64,000 nt of DNA from Aquimonas sp002352135 (lineage in GTDB: Bacteria > Pseudomonadota > Gammaproteobacteria > Xanthomonadales > Xanthomonadaceae): NCBI GenBank assembly GCA_035440755.1, contig DAORND010000002.1, positions 41,957 to 105,956 of the forward strand, written 5' to 3'. The position numbers and the translations under genes are program-made. Each line of letters begins with the position of its first letter. The stretch's first letter is position 1. Below, in pieces: positions 43,808 to 52,999 of this stretch. The notes beneath the pieces are model-generated. The model searched no databases. It was given only the letters and a program-made list of their open reading frames with translations, and was not told the DNA's origin.

Positions 43808-44566
43808 ATGCGCCCAAGCATCGATTTCAACTGCGACGTCGGCGAGTCCTTCGGACCTTGGCGAATGGGCCAGGACGACGCGCTGCTGCCGTTTGCCAGT
43901 TCGGCGAACATCGCCTGCGGCATGCACGCGGGCGATCCCATGGTCATTCAGCACACCATCGGCTTGTGCCAACAGCACGGCGTCGCCATCGGCGCGCATC
44001 CGGGTCTGCCTGACCTGCAGGGCTTTGGACGGCGTACGCTGCACATGAACGCCACCGAGATCCATGCCTTCGTGCTGTACCAGGTCAGTGCCCTGGCGGG
44101 CATGGCGCGAGCTTCGGGAGCCGAAGTGCAGCATGTGAAGCCGCATGGTGCGCTCTACCACATGGCTAACGAACAAGCCGAGGTCGCTGCCGCGATCACC
44201 GATGCCATCCGTGACGTCTCGCCAACGCTGAAGGTCTATGCGCAAGCACAAAGTCGTTTCGCCCAGATCGCCCAGCAACGCGGCCTGTGCGTGATCGAAG
44301 AGGCCTTTGCCGAGCGGCGTTACGAGGCGGATGGTCGACTGACACCACGCGACCATCCCGATGCAGTGATCCACGATGTGGATCTGGCCGCGCAACAGGT
44401 CGGCCAACTACTGGTGGGCGATGGTCTGCTCGCTCGCACAGGAGAGCGATTGCGCCTGCGTGCGGACACGATTTGTCTGCATGGCGACCGACCGGATGCA
44501 TTGGAATTCGCCCGCCACTTGCGCCAAGCAATTGAAGCGGCAGGTTGGCGAGTCGCCGCGCCATGA
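43808..44566 (+). CDS. pxpA: 5-oxoprolinase subunit PxpA (LamB/YcsF family)
   Basis: Protein of 252 residues starting MRPSIDFNCDVGESFG, with SANIACGMHAGDP, GAHPGLPDLQGFGRR, HVKPHGALYH and ICLHGDRPDA, all typical of the family. PxpA with PxpB and PxpC cleaves 5-oxoproline to glutamate using ATP. PxpB/PxpC are not in this window. It overlaps the DUF969 gene by 4 bp. Confidence 0.94.
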   Translation: MRPSIDFNCDVGESFGPWRMGQDDALLPFASSANIACGMHAGDPMVIQHTIGLCQQHGVAIGAHPGLPDLQGFGRRTLHMNATEIHAFVLYQVSALAGMARASGAEVQHVKPHGALYHMANEQAEVAAAITDAIRDVSPTLKVYAQAQSRFAQIAQQRGLCVIEEAFAERRYEADGRLTPRDHPDAVIHDVDLAAQQVGQLLVGDGLLARTGERLRLRADTICLHGDRPDALEFARHLRQAIEAAGWRVAAP

Positions 44567-45261
44567 TCGAAGCCGTCTCGCTCTGGCCCTTGCTGGGCGT
44601 GGTGATGGTCGTTTTGGGCTTTGCACTGCGACTGAATCCGGCCCTTGTCGTGGTCATGTCGGGCCTGGCAACGGGCCTGATCGCCGGGATGTCGCCCTTG
44701 CAGGTCCTGAGCATGCTTGGCAGCGCCTTCATCAAAAACCGATACCTGGCGCTGTTGATCCTCACTCTACCGGTCATCTCTTTGCTGGAACGGCATGGTT
44801 TGCGCGAACAGGCGCGGCATCTGATCCAAGGCCTGCGTGGTGCCACCGCCGGACGACTGATGCTGGCCTACCTCGCGGCCCGGCAGATCTTGTCGGCTAT
44901 CGGTCTACACAGTCTGGGTGGGCACCCGCAAACAGTTCGTCCGCTGCTGGCACCGATGACCGAAGCGGCAGCGGAGACGCAACGGCCGAATCTCAGCATG
45001 GCTGACCGCGAGCGACTCCGCGCACTGGCCGCGAGCACCGACAACGTTGGCCTGTTCTTCGGCGAGGACATCTTCATCGCCTTCGGTGGCGTGCTCCTGA
45101 TGCAGAGTTTTCTGGCCGACAACGGTATTCAGGTCGAGCCTTTGCAGATCGCCTTGTGGGGCATTCCTACGGCGATTTGCGCCTTTGCCATTCACGGCAC
45201 ACGCCTGCTCGCTGAGGACCGTCGTCTGCGGCGTGGTGACGGCGGGACTGAAGACGCATGA
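44563..45261 (+). CDS. DUF969 membrane protein, probable 5-oxoproline transporter subunit
   Basis: Membrane protein of 232 residues with several hydrophobic helices and the segments SAFIKNRYLALLILTLPVIS and STDNVGLFFGEDIFIAFGG. DUF969 and DUF979 occur as adjacent pairs near pyrrolidone-carboxylate peptidase or 5-oxoprolinase genes, and are named as 5-oxoproline transporter subunits in some annotations. Here both overlap by 4 bp and follow pxpA, which supports that role. ATG 44563 is chosen from the ATGA overlap with pxpA. Confidence 0.87.
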   Translation: MIEAVSLWPLLGVVMVVLGFALRLNPALVVVMSGLATGLIAGMSPLQVLSMLGSAFIKNRYLALLILTLPVISLLERHGLREQARHLIQGLRGATAGRLMLAYLAARQILSAIGLHSLGGHPQTVRPLLAPMTEAAAETQRPNLSMADRERLRALAASTDNVGLFFGEDIFIAFGGVLLMQSFLADNGIQVEPLQIALWGIPTAICAFAIHGTRLLAEDRRLRRGDGGTEDA

Positions 45262-46205
45262 TCGCCATCCAAAGTATCTACACCGTCACTGGCCTGTACC
45301 TGCTGTGGATGGCCTTGTGCAGCCTGCGCGATCCGCAACATCCGCGTCGCCTCGGCACGTCGGCGTTCTGGGCCTTGCTGGGTCTCTGCATGCTGGTCGG
45401 TCAGTACATTCCCGAGGCGGTGATGGGTGCGATGGTGGTGGTGCTCGCACTATTGGCTGGCACCGGACAGGTCCGCGCGGGCACGCATACCACAACACCT
45501 TCCGAGCAGTTGACGCGGCATCGTCAGCGGCATGGCAATCGCCTGTTCCTGCCAGCGCTGATCATCCCCTTGGTGACGGTGGCGGTGGCCCTGGGTGGAA
45601 CACATCTGCAAGTCACCGGTGTGAGCATGTTCGATGCGACCCTGACCACACAGATTGGATTCGGGCTGGCCTGCATGCTTGCGTTCGTGGTTGCCGCAAG
45701 GCTGACGCGGAGTCGTCCGGTCGACGCACTGACACGCTCCCGCAGTCTGTTGGATGCGGTCAGTTGGGCCACTCTGTTGCCGGTACTGCTGGCAACCCTC
45801 GGCAGTGTATTTGCCGCCGCAGGCGTGGGCGATGCCGTGGCAGCCGCCGTGCGGCCCTGGATCGATGCCGACAGTCGTCTTGCCGTGGTGCTGGCCTACG
45901 CACTGGGCATGGCCACCTTCACCGTCATCATGGGCAACGCGTTTGCCGCGTTCCCGGTGATGAGTCTGGGCATTGCCCTACCCTTGTTGGTAAATGGACA
46001 GGGTGCCGATCCGGCGATTGTCGTCGCCATTGGCATGCTGTCTGGCTATTGCGGAACGCTGCTGACACCGATGGCGGCGAACTTCAATCTGGTCCCCGCC
46101 GCCTTGCTGGAACTGCGTGATCCCTACGCGGTCATCCGTGCCCAATGGCCGACCGCCCTGCCTTTGCTGGCGGTCAATATCGCCCTGATGTACTGGCTGG
46201 TGTAA
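45258..46205 (+). CDS. DUF979 membrane protein, probable 5-oxoproline transporter subunit
   Basis: Membrane protein of 315 residues with about nine hydrophobic segments. Conserved-looking stretches include MGNAFAAFPVMSLGIALPLL and GYCGTLLTPMAANFNLVPAALLEL, as expected for DUF979. It is the last gene of the run that begins at yciI. The function is inferred from the DUF969 partner and pxpA. Confidence 0.87.
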   Translation: MIAIQSIYTVTGLYLLWMALCSLRDPQHPRRLGTSAFWALLGLCMLVGQYIPEAVMGAMVVVLALLAGTGQVRAGTHTTTPSEQLTRHRQRHGNRLFLPALIIPLVTVAVALGGTHLQVTGVSMFDATLTTQIGFGLACMLAFVVAARLTRSRPVDALTRSRSLLDAVSWATLLPVLLATLGSVFAAAGVGDAVAAAVRPWIDADSRLAVVLAYALGMATFTVIMGNAFAAFPVMSLGIALPLLVNGQGADPAIVVAIGMLSGYCGTLLTPMAANFNLVPAALLELRDPYAVIRAQWPTALPLLAVNIALMYWLV

Positions 46206-46318
46206 AGGCGAGTCGAGTTGCCTCGACAAAGGACCATGCCGTTCGATTCATACCGATTTAACCTGCGCGGGCTCTGGAAGTCGCACACTGCCGCTTCACC
46301 TTCAATACTCTCTCCCCT

Positions 46319-47700
46319 ATGTCCTTGCCGATTCGATCACTGCTGACCGCGACCATTCTCTGCGCTTTGAGTTTGCAGGTGGGGGCGCAGGCGCTGGAGT
46401 CGGCTGCGCCAAAATCCTCGCTGCCAGACATCGGGTCGTCCGCCGAATCGGTCATCACGCCGGGCGATGAGGTTCTGTATGGCAAGGCCGTGCTGCGTCA
46501 AATCCGCTACAGCGGCGAACTGCTTGACGATGCCTTGCTTACCGACTATCTGCAAGCCATGGGCGAACGAATCGCCCGACAGGGCGAGCGCACCGAACAG
46601 CCCTACACGTTCTTCTTCATGAAATCGCGCGAAATCAACGCCTTCGCGACTTTGGGTGGCTATGTCGGCATGAATGCGGGTCTGTTTCTCACCGCAACCC
46701 GCGAAGACGAAGTGGCCGCAGTCCTCGCGCACGAGATTTCGCACGTCACCCAACGCCACGTACTCCGCGCATACGAGCGCCGTAGCAAAGACACGCTGCC
46801 GATTATGCTGGCTACACTGGGCGCCATCCTGGTGGCACAGTCGGCCGGCGGCAACAGCAGTGGCGAAGCCACTGAGGCGGCTGTCGCCAGCGGCATGGCC
46901 TTGATGCAGCAACGCGCCATCGACTACACGCGCGACAACGAATACGAGGCCGACCGAGTCGGTATCCAGACTCTCGCCAAGGCGGGATACGACCCCCTTG
47001 CCATGGCCGATTTTTTCGCCCGGATGTCGCGTGCGATGCGTTCAACTATTGGCGGCGACGAGGGCCCGGAGTTTCTCCGCACGCATCCGGTCACCACGAC
47101 ACGCATCAGCGAGGCCAAGGATCGCGCCGAAAAGGTTCGCATCGTTGGCTTTGTGCCGCCCTCTCCGGTTGCGTCCAGCAATCCGTTGTTGCCCTCGCAC
47201 CTGCTAAACACACGGACCAGCATCGCACCGGTTGACCGCGAGTGGTTTGCGTGGGCCCAGACACGCATGCGAGTCTTGAGTGCACGCAGTCCCACCGTTG
47301 CTATGGATGAACTGCAGCAGCGCAAGGTGGCGAATCCTGCGCAATTCGGCGGACCAGATCAGTACGCGCTGGCGCTGGCGAGAATTCAGGTGGGCGAGTT
47401 CAACACCGCACTGCAAGAGCTTGTCGCCTTGCGCGAACAGGGGGCGCCATGGTGGGTTGATCTCGCCATCGCCGAGACGCAGTACCTGAGTGGACAGCGC
47501 GCACTGGGCCGCGACAGCTTTGAGCAGCTCAGTCGCGCACGCCCGGACAATCGGGCCATCGCGCTGACGTTTGCCAGCGCCATGATTCGCACCGGGGAGA
47601 AAGACGAAGGACTTCGCGCTCAAAGCATCTTGCGCCCTTTGCTGCTGACCCAGGGCGATGATCCTGATCTGCAAACCAGTTTCGCGCGCGCCAGTGAGTT
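46319..47700 (+). CDS. M48-family periplasmic metalloprotease (BepA-like), C-terminus lost in gap
   Basis: About 460 residues are visible. The signal peptide ends VGAQA (about 25). The M48 domain has zinc motif HEISH (His138, His142) and the third ligand in NEYEADRVG (about 211). A TPR-like C-terminal region begins near residue 300 (QYALALARIQVGEFNTALQEL) and is cut by Ns at 47701. The layout matches BepA, which degrades misfolded LptD/BamA assembly intermediates. Probably intact in the genome. It converges on the DUF2069 gene. Confidence 0.9.
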
Positions 47701-47800
47701 NNNNNNNNNNNNNNNNNNNNNNNNNNNNNNNNNNNNNNNNNNNNNNNNNNNNNNNNNNNNNNNNNNNNNNNNNNNNNNNNNNNNNNNNNNNNNNNNNNNN
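47701..47800. other. Assembly gap of 100 Ns between convergent genes
   Basis: It removes the 3' ends of both the M48 protease and the DUF2069 gene. The flanks share no sequence, so the true length is unknown. Confidence 0.95.
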
Positions 47801-48081
47801 GTCCATGCCTCACTGACGCCGTGCATGAAGTGCAGCATCGACATGAATCCAGCCCAGAACAGCGCTTTCGGTCGTTTCAGCACGACACCGATAGCGGGAA
47901 CCAACAGCGGCGTCAGCATAAAGGCCAGAACCCAGGTCACGGGAATAGTCTGCGGTGGCGCTGCACGCAGGTACCAGTCCAACTGCACAACAATCAATAG
48001 CAGCAACGCACCGACGCCGATACGGTGCGCCTTACGTCCCACCTCTTGCGGCACCTCGATACTGTAGGGATCGACACTCAT
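47801..48081 (-). CDS. DUF2069 membrane protein, C-terminus lost in gap
   Basis: About 93 residues from ATG 48081 (MSVDPYSIEVPQEVGRK) with three hydrophobic helices and the end ALFWAGFMSMLHFMHGVSEAW, which fits DUF2069. Family members are about 120 residues, so some 30 are missing. The start overlaps the wrbA stop by 4 bp. Function unknown; adjacency to wrbA is common in this order as far as I recall. Confidence 0.85.
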
Positions 48082-48674
48082 TGCGCGCACATTCTCTGCG
48101 CGGCCAAGGCCACACGCCGTCCGAGTGCTCGCGCCAGTTGTTTTTCCTCTTCGCTGAGCGTTGTGTCGTCCCCTGCACCAGCAACGTGGCTGGCACCGTA
48201 AGGTGTACCGCCAGTTCGGGTATGGTTGAGTGCCGCTTCGGTGAACGGAATGCCACCAATCCACATACCGTGGTGCAGCAGCGGCAACATCATCGTCAAC
48301 AAGGTCGATTCTTGCCCGCCGTGCATCGAGGCGGTCGAAGTGAACACCGCTGCAGGTTTACCCTCCAGCGTACCCGAGGCCCACTCCGCACCCAGTGAGT
48401 CGAGAAAGTGCTTCATCGGCGCGGCCATGTTGCCGAATCGGGTGGGACTTCCCAACAGCAGGCCATCGCAGCGCTGCAGGTCCGACTTATCAACGTAAGG
48501 CGCACCGTCCTCGGGCACCGGAGGCGCAGCGACCTGGGTTATCGGTGCCACTGGCGGCACTGTGCGCAGACAAGCCACGGCACCGGGAAGCTCTTCGATC
48601 CCACGCGCAATCTGCCGTGCAAGCGCCGCCACGGAACCACCACGACTGTAGTACAGCACCAGAATCTCGCTCAT
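48078..48674 (-). CDS. wrbA: NAD(P)H:quinone oxidoreductase WrbA
   Basis: Flavodoxin-fold FMN enzyme of 198 residues that performs two-electron quinone reduction. FMN-binding segments are visible: YYSRGGSVAALARQIARG, GSPTRFGNMAAPMKHFLD and TASMHGGQESTLL, and the C-terminal GTPYGASHVAG is diagnostic of WrbA. It lies 15 bp after tldD on the same strand. Confidence 0.96.
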   Translation of the reverse strand: MSEILVLYYSRGGSVAALARQIARGIEELPGAVACLRTVPPVAPITQVAAPPVPEDGAPYVDKSDLQRCDGLLLGSPTRFGNMAAPMKHFLDSLGAEWASGTLEGKPAAVFTSTASMHGGQESTLLTMMLPLLHHGMWIGGIPFTEAALNHTRTGGTPYGASHVAGAGDDTTLSEEEKQLARALGRRVALAAQRMCAQ

Positions 48675-48689
48675 TCCCGCCTCTCGTCC

Positions 48690-50135
48690 TTATCCGGCTC
48701 GCGTGCCGCCAACCGTCAACTGCTCGATTTTCAGGGTTGGCTGACCAACGCCGACGGGCACGCTCTGTCCGTCCTTGCCACAGATGCCAACACCTTCATC
48801 AAGGCGCAGATCATTGCCGACCATGCAAACCCGATTCATGGTCTCCGGCCCGACACCGATCAAGGTCGCCCCCTTCACTGGCGCGGTGATGCGGCCATTT
48901 TCGATCAGGTAGGCTTCACTGGCCGAAAACACGAACTTGCCCGAGGTGATGTCGACCTGCCCGCCACCAAAGTTCGGTGCGTACAAGCCACGTGATACCG
49001 AGCGAATGATCTCTTCCGGGTCATGTGGACCGGCCAGCATGTAGGTGTTGGTCATGCGCGGCATCGGCAATGCGGCGAAGCTCTCGCGCCGTCCGTTGCC
49101 GGTCGGTGCCACGCCCATCAGGCGCGCATTCAAACTGTCCTGCATGTAGCCCACCAGACGCCCTTGCTCGATCAGCGTGGTGCACTGGGTTGGACAGCCT
49201 TCGTCATCGAGGTTCAAAGATCCGCGTCGACCCGTCAGTGTGCCATCGTCGACAATCGTGCAAAGCGTCGACGCCACCTGCTCGCCCATGCGGCCGGAAT
49301 AGGTCGACGTGCCCTTGCGATTGAAGTCCCCCTCAAGCCCATGTCCGACTGCCTCGTGCAACAGGACGCCTGGCCAGCCCGGACCGAGAACGACCGGCAT
49401 CTGCCCCGCGGGCGCATCCACCGCGTCCAGATTGACGACAGCCTGACGCAGGGCTTCGCGGGCAAAGTCGAGGGCCCGACCACTCTGCAACAGCTCGGGG
49501 TAACCGTAGCGGCCACCGCCACCGGCATAACCCTGCTCGCGTCGGCCCTGATGCTCAACGATGACCTGCACATTGCAGCGAACCAATGGACGCACATCGC
49601 CTGCCAGTACGCCATCCGAGCGCGCAACCAGCACGGTATCGAGCACACCGGCCAGACTGACCGAAACCTGGATCACGCGCGCGTCTGCGGAACGCACAAA
49701 GGCATCGACCTCTCGCAACAGGCGGACCTTGGCGTCGTTGTCCAGACTGTCCATCGGATCCAACGGTGCATACAGTGCTCGACCATCGCGCACACCGCGC
49801 ACCGCCGCGCTGGCCTGTTGCCCTGCCCGCGCAATCGCCCGTGCAGCGCTCGCGGCGTCCAGCAGCGATTCGAGGCGAATATCGTCGGAATAGGCGAACC
49901 CGGTCTTCTCGCCAGACACCGCACGCACGCCGACACCTTGCTCGATGCTGTGCGAGCCTTCCTTCACGATGCCGTCATCCAAGGCCCAACTCTCGTGTCG
50001 CGAGTGCTGAAAATACAGGTCCGCAAAATCGATACCGGGTGTCAGCAGGCGCGTAAACGCCTGATCCAATGCGGCGTCATCCAGGCCGGCAGGAGCGAGC
50101 AGGCGCGCGTGGGCAAGTTCATATACGTTGTTCAT
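48690..50135 (-). CDS. tldD: Metalloprotease TldD
   Basis: Protein of 481 residues, the catalytic half of the TldD/TldE (PmbA) protease that degrades unfolded peptides and matures some modified peptides. The zinc motif HExxxH is in LHEAVGHGLEGDFNRKGTS. Other TldD segments are VSGEKTGFAYSDD, GLYAPNFGGGQVDITSGKFVF and CGKDGQSVPVGVGQPTLKI. The partner pmbA is not in this window. Confidence 0.96.
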   Translation of the reverse strand: MNNVYELAHARLLAPAGLDDAALDQAFTRLLTPGIDFADLYFQHSRHESWALDDGIVKEGSHSIEQGVGVRAVSGEKTGFAYSDDIRLESLLDAASAARAIARAGQQASAAVRGVRDGRALYAPLDPMDSLDNDAKVRLLREVDAFVRSADARVIQVSVSLAGVLDTVLVARSDGVLAGDVRPLVRCNVQVIVEHQGRREQGYAGGGGRYGYPELLQSGRALDFAREALRQAVVNLDAVDAPAGQMPVVLGPGWPGVLLHEAVGHGLEGDFNRKGTSTYSGRMGEQVASTLCTIVDDGTLTGRRGSLNLDDEGCPTQCTTLIEQGRLVGYMQDSLNARLMGVAPTGNGRRESFAALPMPRMTNTYMLAGPHDPEEIIRSVSRGLYAPNFGGGQVDITSGKFVFSASEAYLIENGRITAPVKGATLIGVGPETMNRVCMVGNDLRLDEGVGICGKDGQSVPVGVGQPTLKIEQLTVGGTRAG

Positions 50136-50185
50136 CCGCCCACGATGCGGTCAAAGCGCCAACGACGCAAGGGCCGACAGAAGGA

Positions 50186-50893
50186 TCAACGAATGTCGAA
50201 GGGCTCCTCGTGGGCTGAGAACAGGCGTCGACTGAGCTCGCGCTCCTGCTGATCGATGCGGCCCAGAAACGCGGCCACATCCCGAATCTGCGCAAACGCA
50301 GCAAAACCGCGCTCCAGGAACTGCTGCAACTCACCCAAGCCAGCAACGCGCGCGGGAAGACGTGATGCACGCAGCAAACGACCCAATGCAGGCCTGTGAA
50401 CGGCTTGCCCAAGCGACTCACCAATTATCCCAATCAGATCAATCTGGCGTCGGCGCAATCGTGGGCAACCGGCAAGTCGGTAGGCCGCAGCGTAGCGCGT
50501 CACATCCAAGGGTGCCGCGCCAAGGTCGATCCAGGCTTGGGTCAATCGCAGATCCAACGCATGACTCAACACCGCGAGCTCAATGCCGTCCGCCGCCGTT
50601 TGAAGAAATGCCTCCGGCAACAGCCGTTGCATCAGGGGCATCACTCTTGCCACCCCCTGATCGCGCGCGCTGACATCATGGTCGCCATACAAGTCGCGCA
50701 AAAAGAACTTCGCCGCTGCGCGGGTATCCGAGCAACCCAACAGGTCGGCGAAGTGCCGACGAAGCCGCTCCGCCTGCCAGCGCTGCACACAGGCAAGCTC
50801 CGCCGCGCGATTCAGCGGATGCACTGATGGATCACGCCACCGCCGGTTACTTTCCAGCAGCCTTGCAAGCCGGTAATCAAGTGCAACACGCAT
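50186..50893 (-). CDS. FFLEE-motif-like protein of unknown function
   Basis: Soluble, helical protein of 235 residues with AAKFFLRDLYGDHDVSARDQG. I take this to be a variant of the FFLEELYG motif that names a family restricted mainly to Lysobacterales. No catalytic motif or membrane helix is visible. ATG 50893 (MRVALDYRLARLLE) is used; the longer frame overlaps the upstream region of the divergent patatin gene. It ends 51 bp before tldD starts. Confidence 0.7.
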   Translation of the reverse strand: MRVALDYRLARLLESNRRWRDPSVHPLNRAAELACVQRWQAERLRRHFADLLGCSDTRAAAKFFLRDLYGDHDVSARDQGVARVMPLMQRLLPEAFLQTAADGIELAVLSHALDLRLTQAWIDLGAAPLDVTRYAAAYRLAGCPRLRRRQIDLIGIIGESLGQAVHRPALGRLLRASRLPARVAGLGELQQFLERGFAAFAQIRDVAAFLGRIDQQERELSRRLFSAHEEPFDIR

Positions 50894-50959
50894 AGGGATT
50901 TGAGCGAAAGTTCGGGCTGCGCACTCTACAATCCATCCTTTCAGGCATCCAAACATCCC

Positions 50960-52225
50960 ATGCTATCGATTCATGCTGCCAAACAACGTAAACCGCGCGC
51001 CGCCCGTATCGGGCTTGCCATCGCGGGCGGTGGCCCGATCGGCGGCATGTATGAACTCGGCGCATTGCGCGCGCTGGATGACGCCATCGATGGCCTCGAC
51101 CTGACCGATCTGACCGTCTACGTCGGGGTCAGCTCGGGCGCATTTCTGTCAGCGGCGCTCGCCAATCGCATCGACACACGCGCCATGTGTCGGATTTTCC
51201 TGAAGGGTGACAAGAATGATGCCGCCTTTCACCCGGAGTCTTTTGTACGCCCTGCGTTTCTTGAGTACGCGAGGCGTGCTGCGAGTCTGCCCCGACTGCT
51301 CGGCGACTGGTGGCGCGAAGCGCTGCGCAACCCGTTCGACAGTGGACTGACCGATGTACTCGGGCACTTCGGTGGTTTGATTCCCAACGGCTTGTTCGAC
51401 AACAGCGGCGTGGAACGTTTTCTGCGCGATGCCTTTACCCGCAATGGTCGAAGCAACGACTTCCGCGAGCTCGCACGCAAACTGTTCGTCATCGCGGTCG
51501 ACCTGGACACCGGCGAAACGGTGCGCTTTGGATCAACCGAATGGGATGATGTGCCGATATCCGTTGCGGTGCAGGCCAGTTCTGCACTGCCCGGCTTGTA
51601 CCCCCCCGTACGCCTGCATGGACGCCATCTGGTCGATGGCGCGCTTCGTCGAACGATGCATGGCTCGGTGGCCCTGGACGAAGACATCGATCTATTGATC
51701 GGCCTGAATCCGCTGGTGCCCTTCGATGGTCGTCATGCACTTGGCCCCGAGGGCGAAGCACTTGGGAGCTTGGCCGATGGTGGCCTGCCGATGGTTCTGT
51801 CGCAGACATTCCGAACCCTGCTGCAGTCGCGCATGCAGGTGGGGCTGGCCAAGTACAGTCAGCAGTATGCGCATACCGATCAGTTGATCTTCGAACCGGA
51901 TCGCGACGACACCGAAGTGTTCTTTACCAATGCTTTCAGTTACGCCTCGCGGCAACGGGTCAGCAATCACGCGTATCGCGCCACGTTACGGGATCTGAAA
52001 GCCCGCCAAGCCAGCATCGCGCCGCTGCTTCGCAAGCACGGCCTGCAACTCAGATCCGATGTATTGGATCGCGCCGAACAGCACATTCTCGACGGCCTGG
52101 AACAGAACGTTCCAGAACACCGCACGCACGCGACGGCAAAGCTCGCGCGCGCGCTTGACGATGTGGATCAGCTCATCGCAGCAAAGCGTCCGCGCCGCGC
52201 CAATGGTGTCCGCCGCAAGCGTTGA
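50960..52225 (+). CDS. Patatin-like phospholipase
   Basis: Protein of 421 residues. The patatin domain has the oxyanion loop AGGGPIGGMYELGAL (about 22-36), the nucleophile elbow GVSSG (56-60, Ser58) and the catalytic Asp in VDGALRR (about 226). No signal peptide is apparent. The C-terminal third is helical and charged, ending in a basic tail (KRPRRANGVRRKR). Family members hydrolyse acyl chains of phospholipids, and some act on intracellular lipid or PHA-related stores. The next gene is a phasin. ATG 50960 is used over an in-frame start 20 codons upstream. Confidence 0.88.
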   Translation: MLSIHAAKQRKPRAARIGLAIAGGGPIGGMYELGALRALDDAIDGLDLTDLTVYVGVSSGAFLSAALANRIDTRAMCRIFLKGDKNDAAFHPESFVRPAFLEYARRAASLPRLLGDWWREALRNPFDSGLTDVLGHFGGLIPNGLFDNSGVERFLRDAFTRNGRSNDFRELARKLFVIAVDLDTGETVRFGSTEWDDVPISVAVQASSALPGLYPPVRLHGRHLVDGALRRTMHGSVALDEDIDLLIGLNPLVPFDGRHALGPEGEALGSLADGGLPMVLSQTFRTLLQSRMQVGLAKYSQQYAHTDQLIFEPDRDDTEVFFTNAFSYASRQRVSNHAYRATLRDLKARQASIAPLLRKHGLQLRSDVLDRAEQHILDGLEQNVPEHRTHATAKLARALDDVDQLIAAKRPRRANGVRRKR

Positions 52226-52307
52226 AATGGCACTCGCACATAGTGTGAACATTCTAGCTGGCACGCCTACGCTGCACGCACCATCAAACCCACCGAGGAG
52301 TCTTCGC

Positions 52308-52946
52308 ATGGCCAAGTTCAAGGCGAGCGCAAAAGCCAAACCCGCAGCAGTCAAGGCCGCCCCAAAGGCGAAGAAATCAAGCACCGGAAAGCCCGAGTCA
52401 AAGGCCAAGGGCGAAGTGTTGTCTCGTTCAATCATGGAGTCGGCACAGAGCATTTGGCTGGCTGGCATGGGAGCCTTCGGACGCGCGCAAGAGGAAGGCG
52501 GAAAACTGTTCGACTCGCTGATCAAAGAAGGCAGCAAGCTTGAACAGAAAACCCGCAAGCTTGCGACGGGTCAGGTCGATGCGGTGCGTGGCGTGGTTGA
52601 GAATCGCGTGGAACAGGTCCGTGAGCGTGCGACGGATACCTGGGACAAGCTGGAGAAAGTGTTTGAAGACCGCGTGCAACGCGCGTTGGTGCGCTTGGGT
52701 GTTCCCAGCCGCGACGACCTTAGCCAGTTGTCGACGCGCGTCGACAGCTTGACCAGCGAGCTGCGCAAGCTTGGCAAAACTGCACCTGCGGACACTGCCA
52801 AGCCCGCTGCAAAGAAGCCGGTGGCACTGGCAAGCAAGGTTGCCGCCAAGTCTCCGAGCAAAGCCGCGCCTGCGAAAAAGACCAGCAAGCCCAAGGTCGC
52901 AAAGACCGCGGCGCCCAGCGCCGCATCAGACGGCGAGAAAGCCTGA
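52308..52946 (+). CDS. Phasin (polyhydroxyalkanoate granule-associated protein)
   Basis: Protein of 212 residues. An Ala/Lys/Pro-rich N-terminus (about 1-42) is followed by a phasin helix region (RSIMESAQSIWLAGMGAFGRAQ, KLFDSLIKEGSKLEQKTRK) and a coiled coil, then a Lys/Ala/Pro-rich histone-like tail. This is the PhaF/PhaI type, able to coat PHA granules and bind DNA. No PHA synthase gene is in the window. ATG 52308 follows GAGGAG; an upstream in-frame ATG at 52227 is unlikely. Confidence 0.9.
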   Translation: MAKFKASAKAKPAAVKAAPKAKKSSTGKPESKAKGEVLSRSIMESAQSIWLAGMGAFGRAQEEGGKLFDSLIKEGSKLEQKTRKLATGQVDAVRGVVENRVEQVRERATDTWDKLEKVFEDRVQRALVRLGVPSRDDLSQLSTRVDSLTSELRKLGKTAPADTAKPAAKKPVALASKVAAKSPSKAAPAKKTSKPKVAKTAAPSAASDGEKA

Positions 52947-52969
52947 AGATTCTGTGGTTCAGATACGAG

Positions 52970-52999
52970 AAAGCCCGGCATTGCCGGGCTTTCTTTTTT
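52970..52999. terminator. Bidirectional intrinsic terminator between phasin and fumarase
   Basis: A 10-bp stem (52970-52979 with 52983-52992) is followed by CTTTTTT on the plus strand; it begins with AGAAA on the other side. It lies between two converging genes; the fumarase stop sits at its edge. Confidence 0.88.

Noticed and set aside
46212..46227. 6-bp inverted repeat after the DUF979 gene
   Set aside because: Too short, with no T-tract; expected by chance in high-GC DNA.
49023..50252. 409-codon plus-strand frame over tldD
   Set aside because: Antisense to TldD with its HExxxH motif; composition looks like a mirror frame.
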